From: Prevotella sp.
Lineage (GTDB): Bacteria; Bacteroidota; Bacteroidia; Bacteroidales; Bacteroidaceae
DNA length: 47,183 nucleotides
Direction: 5' to 3'
NCBI GenBank assembly: GCA_017412705.1
Contig: JAFPWS010000078.1
Span: 1 to 47,183 of the forward strand
The position numbers and the translations under genes were made by a program. Positions within the stretch are counted from its first letter, which is position 1; each line of letters begins with the position of its first letter. Shown here one piece after another: positions 24,703-33,234 of this stretch. Below the pieces are notes generated by a model that was given only the letters and a program-made list of their open reading frames with translations, ran no database searches and was not told where the DNA came from.

Positions 24703-26268
24703 ATGGCAATAAAGAAAAGACCCGTTTCTCCGCGTCAGAAGATGATTAACCTGATGTACGTCGTACTGATGGCTATGCTGGCGTTGAACGTCTCGACAGA
24801 GGTGCTCAACGGTTTCTCCATCGTGGAGGAAAGTCTGAAGCGTACCACCATCAATGCCGCCAACGAGAATCTGGCTATCTACGACGACTTTGCCGTACAG
24901 ATGAAGAAGAATCCACAGAAAGTAAAGCAGTGGTACGACAAGTCGCAGCATGTGAAGCACATGAGCGACTCGCTCTTCAATCTGGCTGACGAGCTGAAGC
25001 AGGCTATCGTCAAGGAGGCCGACGGCGAGGACGGAGATGTGCAGAACATCCGCAACAAGGAAGACTTGGAAGCTGCCAATCAGGTGATGCTGGCTCCTGG
25101 TCGTGGACGCGGCAAGGAACTGTTTGATGCTATCAATGCCTATCGTACGCAAATGCTGAAGATGGTAGCGGGCTATCGTCAGAAGAAGATGATAGCCTCG
25201 AACCTGACAACAGATATTCCCAAGGATGCTCAGGCCATGGGCAAGAACTGGCAGGAATACATGTTCGAGTCGATGCCAGCAGCAGCTGCTGTGACACTGC
25301 TTTCCAAGTTGCAGAACGATGTCCGCTATGCGGAAGGCGAGGTGCTGCACACGCTGGTATCGAACATCGACGTGAAGGATATCCGTGTCAATGCCTTGAA
25401 CGCCTTCGTCATTCCCAACTCACAAACCATCGTACGCGGTGATAAGTTCTCAGCCCGCATCGTGATGGCTGCTGTCGATACGACACAGAAGCCCCAGATA
25501 TTCATTGGTGGCAAGGAGATGGATCTGCCCGGTGGACTTTACGAGACGGTGACAGGCCGAACAGGCGACTTCACACTTGCCGGCTATATACAAGTAGAGA
25601 ATGGTAATGGCGAGCTGCTGAAGCGCGACTTCGAGCAGAAGTATACGGTGGTAGACCCATCGGCTACTGTCAGTGCTGACCTCATGAACGTACTCTATGC
25701 AGGCTATAACAACCCGCTAAGCGTATCGGTACCAGGCGTTCCTGTCAATAAGGTACAGGCCACGATGACCGGTGGTTCCCTACAGCCCGTAGGACCAGGT
25801 CGCTATATAGCCCGCCCGACAGCAGTAGGACAGAACGTTACCATCACCGTGACCTCCACCAATACAGGACGTGCACAGCAGATGGGGCAGTTTACGTTCC
25901 GTGTGCGCCGTCTGCCAGACCCCACACCCTATATTGATATGAAGGACGAGAGTGGCAGTCCCATCCGTTACAAGGGTGGTGGCCTGTCGAAGGCTCAGCT
26001 GATGGGTGTTGACGGCATTGGCGCTGCCATTGACGATGGCATCCTTGACATAGCCTTCAAGGTGCAGAGCTTCGAGACGGTATTCTTCGACAACATGGGT
26101 AATGCCGTGCCGATGGTCTCTGACGGAGCCAGCTTCTCTGCCCGTCAGAAGGATACATTCCGCAAGCTGCAGCGTAACCGTCGCTTCTACATCTCTCGTG
26201 TGACGGCTGTCGGACCAGATGGCATCCAGCGTAAGCTGAACGCCTCGATGGAGGTTATTGTGAAATAG
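24703..26268 (+). CDS. porM: T9SS motor protein PorM/GldM
   Basis: 521 residues. One N-terminal membrane helix (QKMINLMYVVLMAMLALNVS, which includes the polar residues typical of GldM), a helical first periplasmic domain (about 40-220), then beta-domains to the C-terminus ending SRVTAVGPDGIQRKLNASME. GldM dimers span the periplasm from the GldL motor to the GldK/GldN ring. It starts 15 bases after porL. Confidence 0.95.
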   Translation: MAIKKRPVSPRQKMINLMYVVLMAMLALNVSTEVLNGFSIVEESLKRTTINAANENLAIYDDFAVQMKKNPQKVKQWYDKSQHVKHMSDSLFNLADELKQAIVKEADGEDGDVQNIRNKEDLEAANQVMLAPGRGRGKELFDAINAYRTQMLKMVAGYRQKKMIASNLTTDIPKDAQAMGKNWQEYMFESMPAAAAVTLLSKLQNDVRYAEGEVLHTLVSNIDVKDIRVNALNAFVIPNSQTIVRGDKFSARIVMAAVDTTQKPQIFIGGKEMDLPGGLYETVTGRTGDFTLAGYIQVENGNGELLKRDFEQKYTVVDPSATVSADLMNVLYAGYNNPLSVSVPGVPVNKVQATMTGGSLQPVGPGRYIARPTAVGQNVTITVTSTNTGRAQQMGQFTFRVRRLPDPTPYIDMKDESGSPIRYKGGGLSKAQLMGVDGIGAAIDDGILDIAFKVQSFETVFFDNMGNAVPMVSDGASFSARQKDTFRKLQRNRRFYISRVTAVGPDGIQRKLNASMEVIVK

Positions 26269-26302
26269 TTTAGAGTTTCGTGTTTATAAGTTTAAGAGAA
26301 AT

Positions 26303-27340
26303 ATGAAGAGATTATTGTTCTTATTGATGATAGCGCTGGTGTGTGGAACGGTGATGGCTCAGCCTAAAGCCCGCCGACAGCAAGCTCAGCAGCAGGCTCA
26401 GCAGAAGACTCAGCAGCAGACGCAGAATCAAGGCATGACCATGCGTGCCCGCCTGATGTTCCCAACGGCGACAGAGATGCCCGAGAATGTAGTATGGCGT
26501 CGTGACATCTATCGTGAGTTAGACCTTAACAAAGATGCCAACGCCGGCCTCTACTATCCTGTTGAGCCCATCAACAGGCAGCTGAACCTGTTTACCTATG
26601 TCTTCAAGTTGGCCTTGAACGGCTATATTCCTGTCTATGAGTATCGTCTGGATGGTAATGAGGTCTTTACAGACTCTGCCAAGGTGCAGATGAAGACCGT
26701 GTTGGACAACTACCACATCTTCTACGAGGAGAAGGATGGAAAGCTGCGTGTGGACAATAGCGACATTCCCTCTGCTGAAGTCAAGATGTACTATCTGAAA
26801 GAGAGTGCCTATTTCGATGATGCCAACTCGACCTTCCATCGTAAGGTGCAAAGCATCTGCCCTGTGATGATGCGTGAGGATGACTTTGGCGGAGAGACAT
26901 CGAAGTATCCCCTGTTCTGGGTGAAATATTCAGACTTGGAGCCCTTCCTCAGTCGTCAGACGGTGATGACTTCCAATCTGAACAATGCTGCCACCATGTC
27001 AATGGAGGACTTCTTTACTCTGAACCATTACGAGGGAAAGATTTACAAGACCAACAATATGCTGGGCAAGACGCTGGCTCAGTATTGTCCCAACGACTCT
27101 GCATTGGCCAAGGAGCAGAAAAAGATTGAAGCTGAGCTGAAGGCTTTCGAGGAGAATATCTTTGGTGACAAGGCCAAGAAAGACTCGCTCGACTCCATTG
27201 CCAAACTTGACCCCAAACTGTTGAAAGCCACCAAGTCGAAGCGTTCTGCCCGCTCTTCCAAAGTCAAGGGCAGCAAGGTCAAGAGCAGTGGCTCAGCCTC
27301 CAGTGGAGCACGCATAACGGTTCGTCGTCAGAGACACTAA
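26303..27340 (+). CDS. porN: T9SS ring protein PorN/GldN
   Basis: 345 residues, signal peptide (LLFLLMIALVCGTVMAQ). A glutamine-rich low-complexity stretch (about 22-45) precedes the GldN domain (WRRDIYRELDLNKDANAGLY, QSICPVMMREDDFGGETSKYP, LFWVKYSDLEPFLSR). The last 35 residues are a Lys/Arg/Ser-rich tail (KSKRSARSSKVKGSKVKSS). PorN complexes with PorK in the periplasmic ring. Both low-complexity ends are probably unstructured; the tail varies between species as far as I know. Confidence 0.93.
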   Translation: MKRLLFLLMIALVCGTVMAQPKARRQQAQQQAQQKTQQQTQNQGMTMRARLMFPTATEMPENVVWRRDIYRELDLNKDANAGLYYPVEPINRQLNLFTYVFKLALNGYIPVYEYRLDGNEVFTDSAKVQMKTVLDNYHIFYEEKDGKLRVDNSDIPSAEVKMYYLKESAYFDDANSTFHRKVQSICPVMMREDDFGGETSKYPLFWVKYSDLEPFLSRQTVMTSNLNNAATMSMEDFFTLNHYEGKIYKTNNMLGKTLAQYCPNDSALAKEQKKIEAELKAFEENIFGDKAKKDSLDSIAKLDPKLLKATKSKRSARSSKVKGSKVKSSGSASSGARITVRRQRH

Positions 27341-27357
27341 ACATCAGTAATAACCAT

Positions 27358-27963
27358 ATGAAGAAGATTTGTGTAACGCTGCTGATGGCGCTTGCCTTGG
27401 CACTGCCCTCACAAGCTCAGGTAAACTTTGGTCTGAAAGGTGGTCTTAACCTAACCAGTATGTCGCTCAACCAAAGCGATCTGCAGAATGCCATTTCCAA
27501 TAAGTCGGGCTTCTTTATCGGTCCGACGGTGAAATTCACGCTGCCCATCGTAAGCCTTGGCATAGATGCCTCGGTGCTCTACGACCAGCGCGAGGCTGAG
27601 ATCAAGTCGACAGGCGAGAAGCTGAAACAGAAGTCTATCCAGATTCCCGTCAATGCCCGTTTTGGCTTAGGGCTGGGCGACTTAGCAAACGTATTCATCT
27701 TTGTCGGTCCGCAGTTTGGCTTTAACGTAGGTGGTGATACTGAGAAGCAAAGCATCAAAGACTGGTCTTTAAAGACGGCCAATATCAGTGGTAACGCAGG
27801 TCTTGGCTTTGTGTTCATCAACCATTTGCAGGTAAGCGTCAACTATAACTTCGCCCTGAGCAACAGCGCGGAATATAAGGTCTACAAGGATAATAGCAAT
27901 ACAACTGAAAACGTCAAGGTGAAGAATAATGCCTGGCAAATAGCCCTGGCCTACTATTTCTAA
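27358..27963 (+). CDS. Outer-membrane beta-barrel protein (porin/PorT-like family)
   Basis: 201 residues, signal peptide (KKICVTLLMALALALPSQAQ), then the start typical of the outer-membrane barrel family (VNFGLKGGLNLTSMS), alternating strands and a C-terminal aromatic YYF. It is eight-stranded-barrel sized. It follows porN by 17 bases and is probably the last gene of the T9SS operon, so a role in T9SS assembly is plausible (inferred; similar small barrels such as PorT are T9SS components). Its stop overlaps the stop of the convergent regulator gene by four bases. Confidence 0.85.
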   Translation: MKKICVTLLMALALALPSQAQVNFGLKGGLNLTSMSLNQSDLQNAISNKSGFFIGPTVKFTLPIVSLGIDASVLYDQREAEIKSTGEKLKQKSIQIPVNARFGLGLGDLANVFIFVGPQFGFNVGGDTEKQSIKDWSLKTANISGNAGLGFVFINHLQVSVNYNFALSNSAEYKVYKDNSNTTENVKVKNNAWQIALAYYF

Positions 27964-30578
27964 GACTCTTGCTGTAGATACTCTCTCGGCGACATGCCAT
28001 AGCGCTTGCGGAAGCACTTGCCAAAGTAGCTGGAGTCAGCAAAACCTGAACGGAAAGCTATCTCGGCTATGCTGAGGTTCGTCGTTTGCAAGAGTTCAGT
28101 GGCATGACTAAGACGGAATTCCTTTATAAGGTCTATCGGAGCAAAGCCCGTTAGGCCTTTTACCTTTTTATAGAAGGCCGAACGCGACAGGCCCATCTCA
28201 GAGGCAATGGCATCCACGTTGAACTCCGTATTCGGGATGTTCTTGCGAATGATGCGGTGTAGCTTGTCGATGAACTCATCGCTCTCGTCGGGCTTTGAAG
28301 TGAGCTTGGCCAAACGCTGGCTGATATATATCTCGTTACGCATGCGGTTCATCTGGAGCACCGTACGGATTACGAGCCAGGCTATCAAGGCTGCAATAAC
28401 TATATAAATAAGGTATGCCCACCACGTGGCCCACCATGGGGGCAGTATGCGGATGGCCAGCTGCGCCTTTGACTGCAGGACAGGATTGACGTCGTCAAGC
28501 GTCTCGACAATGAAGGTATAGCTGCCTGGAGGCACCTCGTTGTAGGAAGCGATGCGGTGAGGACCCGAGTAGCGCCAATCGCGGTCGTAGCCTTCCAACC
28601 GATAACGATAGCTGATGCTGGTCAGATTAGGGAAGTTCAGTGCAGCGAACTCTATGCTAAACGAGTTTTGGGCATGGGCATATTCCACATAGTCAGTATA
28701 GGGCATCGCCGTGGAGCCGATATAAGGCTGTCCGTCAGCCATCACATCTATAATAAAGGTACGATAATCTGACTTGCTCGTCTGCAACTGCTGAGGGCTA
28801 AAGGTCAGGATGCCCTGCTTGCAGCCTATCCACAGATGCCCGTCCGAGCTGCAGAGAGCTGAGGCTTCCTCTATCTTCACGTTGGGAATGCCGTCATACT
28901 GGTCGAAGTTCCGGATGCGCCCCGTCTGCTGGTTATAGCAAGACAGGCCTGCCTCAGTGGCAAACCAGAGATGTCCCTGCAGGTCTTCCACTATTGAGAA
29001 GATGACATCGTTACGCAATCCCTCCCGAGGACCAAGCGGACCGGCACCCAGCTTCTGCAGGCCACCTCCAAAGGCACCTATCCATATCTGCCCTGTCTGG
29101 TCGCGATAGAGCGTATAGATATCGTTGTTGGCAAACGAGGCTTCAGGCTGGTCGCGATAGGTCTTGAACTGTATCTGTTCAGGACGCTTGAAGTCGCCGT
29201 CAATGCTCATCAAGCCATCGATAGTACCTATCCAGAGATGTCCCTCCTTGTCTTCCACCATATTGCGTACCTCGGTGTAAAGGCCATAGGCCGGATAATG
29301 CTTCAGCCCGTGCTGCTTGTTGTAGAACGACAGCTGGCCTTTCTGCTCATTGACCAGATTCAGGCCACCGTCAAGCGTGCAAACCCAGATATGCTGGTGC
29401 GAGTCACAGAAGGTCATATAGACATTATTGCCACTCAGACTGGCGGGGTCATCAGTCTGATGACGATAATGCGTCATCCGGTAGCCTATGGGTTGCGAGG
29501 CATCAGGAACAGCCACAACGAGTCCGTCGCCCTTGGTAGAGAGCCATAAGCGGCCTTGGCCATCTTCCATGGCATGATAGATGGCTCCGATGCCGTATTG
29601 CTCATATGACAGCGTTTGTCGTAGCTTCCCGTCTGTTCCGTAAATATAGACATTACGACTACGCGTTCCTACGATGATATTCCCCTGGCGGGTTTGGTAA
29701 AGACAGCGTACACCCGTCTGGTCATTATCAGGCAGGGTAATCAGGTCAAACTGTTGGCGAGGCATGTTAAGGCAATAGACGCCATCCGAGGAGGTCGTCA
29801 CCCATAGCAGGCTGTCTTTGTCCAGATACAGCTGTGTATGCTTCGCTATTCCTGCCTGCTTGGCCAGCTGTTCCATATGGCCTGTCAACTGCTGCCTGCC
29901 AGCCTCCTCCTTCTCCATGGCCATCTGTAGCGACTGTACCTTCTTCTTGGGAACGACAAAGATGCGGAAGTCGCGCCCGATATAGATATGATAGCCTTGG
30001 CTTTCCGTCACTATATCTTCCTTAAGCTGTAATGTCTGCGGGTCAATCTGACCCTGTGGCTCAAAAAGCTTGGTAAGATGTATACCCTTCGAGTCGCTAT
30101 ACGCCATGAGTAGCGTCTTGTCCTTGGTGAGCAGCAAGATGCGTCCTTCCTCTGTTCGTTGAATCTTGATGACCTGTAGGTTGTGGGTAAGCTTCTTTAA
30201 TTCATCATTGATGGCATGGAAACACTCCGTCTGACGGTCGAAGGTATAAAGCTTCCAGTCTACCGTCTTCAGCCAGAGCCTTCCCTGGCCGTCTTCCAGC
30301 ATGCTTTCTATCTTGCGAGGTGGAATGTCAGATCCTGACTTCATCGGTTTGTTGAAGGTCATGAACTTCTCGCCATCAAAGCGGCAAAGGCCATACCATG
30401 TGCCAAACCACATAAAGCCATCGTGGTCTTTCAGGATACACATGACATTGTTGGAGGGCAGACCTTCTGCGGTGGTATAATGCTGGGTAATGACAACAGG
30501 CACCACCTGAGCATAGCCCGCTGTCAGTGATGCAACAAGGCATACCAATATAAAAAAGTGTCTCCGTACTCTTGCCAT
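27960..30578 (-). CDS. Propeller sensor fused to an AraC-type DNA-binding domain, no kinase
   Basis: 872 residues from the ATG at 30578, chosen because the upstream ATG lies before the promoter and this one begins the signal segment (MARVRRHFFILVCLVASLTA). Periplasmic part: two seven-bladed-propeller-like sets (GLPSNNVMCILKDHDGFMWF, GQIWIGAFGGGLQKL and others), then a Y_Y_Y domain (about 660-740). One membrane helix follows (WWAYLIYIVIAALIAWLVIR, near 760). The C-terminus is an AraC HTH (about 780-872; MGLSRSAFYKKVKGLTGFAP, RSGFADSSYFGKCFRKRYGM). No histidine kinase or receiver is present between helix and HTH. It lies immediately downstream of the GH2/GH106 operon on the same strand and is the obvious regulator for it. 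Confidence 0.88.
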   Translation of the reverse strand: MARVRRHFFILVCLVASLTAGYAQVVPVVITQHYTTAEGLPSNNVMCILKDHDGFMWFGTWYGLCRFDGEKFMTFNKPMKSGSDIPPRKIESMLEDGQGRLWLKTVDWKLYTFDRQTECFHAINDELKKLTHNLQVIKIQRTEEGRILLLTKDKTLLMAYSDSKGIHLTKLFEPQGQIDPQTLQLKEDIVTESQGYHIYIGRDFRIFVVPKKKVQSLQMAMEKEEAGRQQLTGHMEQLAKQAGIAKHTQLYLDKDSLLWVTTSSDGVYCLNMPRQQFDLITLPDNDQTGVRCLYQTRQGNIIVGTRSRNVYIYGTDGKLRQTLSYEQYGIGAIYHAMEDGQGRLWLSTKGDGLVVAVPDASQPIGYRMTHYRHQTDDPASLSGNNVYMTFCDSHQHIWVCTLDGGLNLVNEQKGQLSFYNKQHGLKHYPAYGLYTEVRNMVEDKEGHLWIGTIDGLMSIDGDFKRPEQIQFKTYRDQPEASFANNDIYTLYRDQTGQIWIGAFGGGLQKLGAGPLGPREGLRNDVIFSIVEDLQGHLWFATEAGLSCYNQQTGRIRNFDQYDGIPNVKIEEASALCSSDGHLWIGCKQGILTFSPQQLQTSKSDYRTFIIDVMADGQPYIGSTAMPYTDYVEYAHAQNSFSIEFAALNFPNLTSISYRYRLEGYDRDWRYSGPHRIASYNEVPPGSYTFIVETLDDVNPVLQSKAQLAIRILPPWWATWWAYLIYIVIAALIAWLVIRTVLQMNRMRNEIYISQRLAKLTSKPDESDEFIDKLHRIIRKNIPNTEFNVDAIASEMGLSRSAFYKKVKGLTGFAPIDLIKEFRLSHATELLQTTNLSIAEIAFRSGFADSSYFGKCFRKRYGMSPREYLQQES

Positions 30579-30583
30579 GGGGA

Positions 30584-30615
30584 CAAAAGTACGAAGATTT
30601 TCTGAAAGCAGCAAA
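30584..30615 (-). promoter_or_regulatory. Promoter of the propeller-AraC gene
   Basis: On the minus strand, TTTG (30615-30612), 20 bases, TACTTTTG (30591-30584), then five bases to the ATG at 30578. This gives the regulator its own near-leaderless promoter, overlapping the end of the GH2 operon region. Confidence 0.75.
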
Positions 30616-30624
30616 AAGATTTAC

Positions 30625-33234
30625 TTATTTTTGCAATCCGAAGTCAGCCTGCTGGGCTTCCACCTCTTGCAGCATCTTGGCTTTCTCTGCCTCGTTGAGG
30701 GTAACTGACGGCTGATGGCTGACGGCTGATGGCTGTTCTCTCTTTGAGAGTGTGGCGTTGCAATGGGTCTTAGCAACTTCCCTGACATCATAGCACATCG
30801 GCAAACTATAGGGTACGCTCTCTATCTCCAGCTCAGCAGGTGTTGGGGCGTGCGTGCCAGGGAACTGTACCTCGGCCTTGACCTTAATCTTTCCCGCCTG
30901 TCTGGTGGAACGGACCAATACTGGTGCAGAGCCCCACTCCACGGCCCTTGGGTTGGCATTGATGCTGGCATCGCCAATAATCTCTCCCTCACCTTCAACG
31001 GTAAACCGGATATTCTCCTTGGCCAGCCGGCGTACATGTCCCAGGTCGTCAGTAACCTCACAGATGACGACGATAAAGTCGCTACCGTCAGCCACCAGCT
31101 GTTTGCCCATCTCGTCAGCACGAAGACGCAACTTGGTAGAACGGCGTGAGGGCATCTTCTCCTCACTGCAGACCACCTTGCCGTTGACTATTCCTTCTGC
31201 CACCATCTTCACGTTCTGCCAGTTGCGCTGGGTGTAGCTCCAGTTGCGGGCCTCGAAGAAGTCCCAACCATCCTTGAAGACTACGCAACCATTGTCGACG
31301 GGCAACGTCCAGCAGTGCTCACCACCATACATCGTCAGGCGTACACTGTCGCAGTTGCTGAAGACGGTGATGTCTTTCTCAGAGAACTGCGTCATCTCAT
31401 GGGCTATGGCGACAATGGGTTTCTCAGTGGGCTCTGTCAGTTTGGCGGAAAACATCGAGAATGCTGTCTTAGGCTGACGGAATGCATCGTAGATACCGCC
31501 CCAATAGGGGTCGGGATGATAGCCACGCTGGTGGTCGAAGGGATGCCATTGGCAACCACCAATAAACTGACCGGTGGTTTTGTAAAGCTCATTGGTGCTG
31601 TTAAGTAATGAGAGAGCCTGTGTCAGCATGGGGCGTTCACCCCAAGAGCGAGAGGCACGGTTCAGGTTGTTATGGGCATACCAGTCGTCTACCAGTTCGC
31701 CAAACTCACGGGTAAAGATGCACTGCTTAGGCTTGTCTGCCTTGAAGTCATCGCCAGGCCAGCCATAGACTACGTCATAATGGTCTGCCACACCAGCCGA
31801 ATGGACATCGGCAGCCGCCACTGGACGATAGGGATAGGGATATTCGTCCTTGGTAATCTGCAGGGCTTGCAGGGCAAACTCTTCCGGATAGCGTGTTTCG
31901 TTGAGGATGGGTTCCCACATCAGGACACAAGGATGATTGCGGTCTCGTCGGATGATGGAGCGGGTGTTCTGGTGTACCTTCTCGTCCCAGCCCTTGTCCT
32001 TGTTCCAATATTGCCAGCCAGGGGTAGCCACAATGATAAACAGTCCCAGCTCGTCGCAAGCATCCATGAATGATGGGTCTTGCGGATAGTGAGCTGTTCG
32101 GATGATGGTGAAGCCTGCATCACGAAGCCGCTTGGCATCGCGCCACTGCTGAGCATTGGGCAGGGCATTGCCTACATAGGCAAAGTCCTGATGGCGGTTG
32201 GCACCCACCAGCTGGTGATAGCGCTTACCGTTTAGCCAGAAGCCTTCCTGCCCTTTGAACTCGAAGGAACGGATGCCTATCTTGGTGATGCCTCCGTCGA
32301 GCGGCTGCCTGCCCTCCTTAATGCGGGTAGCTATACTATATAAATAAGGTGTCTCGGGCGACCAGAGCTGAGGATTCTTGACGGTGAACTTCTGGGAGAC
32401 TGTCTTCACCTCGCCAGCCTTCAGCCGCAGCTTGGTGCTGACGGTCTTGTCCAGCGTGTTCTCAACGGTGACGGTATGTGCCTTGCTGTCGTTGTTACGT
32501 ACCTCGGTGTTGACATAGACCTCGGCACGCTTGTCGCTGATGTCGGCATAATGGACGAAGATGCCCCCTCCTGCCACTTTGTTTTCCTCCACGGCATCGG
32601 TGACAGCCACCTTAGACTTGGCAATGAGCCAGACATCACGATAGATGCCGCCATGGTAGGCAAAGTCGAGTGTCATCTGCTTCTTGCCTGGGGGATAGGT
32701 CTTGTCGTCGCTGTTGTCAGCCTTGACAGCAACAACCACCTTGTCACCAGCTGAACAGCCAAGGGCGGAGAGGTTCAGGTTGACAGGCAGGTAACCACCC
32801 TCATGGTACTTGACCTGCCGGCCATTGACAAAGAACGTCTGCTTGCCCATGACGGCCTCGAAATGCAGGATGACATCACGACCCTGAGTCTCTTTCGGCA
32901 TGGTGAAGTGCTTACGATACCAGGAAATGCCCTGATAGTTACGGCAGCCACTGGCCTCGGCAGGCATCAGCTGCACGGTATGAGGCGTTGATACCACCTC
33001 CCAAGCCCGGTCGTCGAAGTCTTTAGCCTCGGCACCAGCAGCGTCGCCCAGGTGGAAGCACCATCCGGCATTGAAGTTCCAAACCAGCCGGCCACTGTCA
33101 TCCAAGGGGAAGAGGCCGGCGACAGAAGGCCTGTCTCCATCCCCTGTCAAAATGGAGGGGAGTGCGGATGCATAGACGGCAAATAGAAGGGATATACAGG
33201 TAAAAAGCGTTCTTTTAATCATAAGGCACTTCAT
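30625..33234 (-). CDS. Glycoside hydrolase family 2 enzyme (beta-galactosidase-like)
   Basis: 869 residues, signal peptide (LFTCISLLFAVYASA). Sugar-binding jelly roll (about 40-210), immunoglobulin-like domain (to about 320), TIM barrel (about 320-600) with acid/base Glu in LNETRYPEEF and nucleophile-type Glu in FTREFGELVDDW, then C-terminal beta-domains. The family covers beta-galactosidases, glucuronidases and mannosidases. The last 45 residues are a low-homology tail built from repeats: a 14-bp tandem duplication (30705-30732) and the 29-bp family B element (30737-30765) both lie in frame there. Its start overlaps the esterase stop by four bases. Confidence 0.9.
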   Translation of the reverse strand: MKCLMIKRTLFTCISLLFAVYASALPSILTGDGDRPSVAGLFPLDDSGRLVWNFNAGWCFHLGDAAGAEAKDFDDRAWEVVSTPHTVQLMPAEASGCRNYQGISWYRKHFTMPKETQGRDVILHFEAVMGKQTFFVNGRQVKYHEGGYLPVNLNLSALGCSAGDKVVVAVKADNSDDKTYPPGKKQMTLDFAYHGGIYRDVWLIAKSKVAVTDAVEENKVAGGGIFVHYADISDKRAEVYVNTEVRNNDSKAHTVTVENTLDKTVSTKLRLKAGEVKTVSQKFTVKNPQLWSPETPYLYSIATRIKEGRQPLDGGITKIGIRSFEFKGQEGFWLNGKRYHQLVGANRHQDFAYVGNALPNAQQWRDAKRLRDAGFTIIRTAHYPQDPSFMDACDELGLFIIVATPGWQYWNKDKGWDEKVHQNTRSIIRRDRNHPCVLMWEPILNETRYPEEFALQALQITKDEYPYPYRPVAAADVHSAGVADHYDVVYGWPGDDFKADKPKQCIFTREFGELVDDWYAHNNLNRASRSWGERPMLTQALSLLNSTNELYKTTGQFIGGCQWHPFDHQRGYHPDPYWGGIYDAFRQPKTAFSMFSAKLTEPTEKPIVAIAHEMTQFSEKDITVFSNCDSVRLTMYGGEHCWTLPVDNGCVVFKDGWDFFEARNWSYTQRNWQNVKMVAEGIVNGKVVCSEEKMPSRRSTKLRLRADEMGKQLVADGSDFIVVICEVTDDLGHVRRLAKENIRFTVEGEGEIIGDASINANPRAVEWGSAPVLVRSTRQAGKIKVKAEVQFPGTHAPTPAELEIESVPYSLPMCYDVREVAKTHCNATLSKREQPSAVSHQPSVTLNEAEKAKMLQEVEAQQADFGLQK
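30705..30732. repeat. 14-bp tandem duplication in the GH2 C-terminal tail
   Basis: CTGACGGCTGATGG occurs twice in a row (30705-30718 and 30719-30732). It is read as part of SAVSHQPSV. Directly next to the family B element. Confidence 0.75.
30737..30765. repeat. Family B coding repeat, copy B1
   Basis: 29 bases identical to copy B2 (36562-36590), containing TCTCTTTGAGAG as a hairpin core. Read in frame by GH2 as HCNATLSKRE. Confidence 0.85.
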
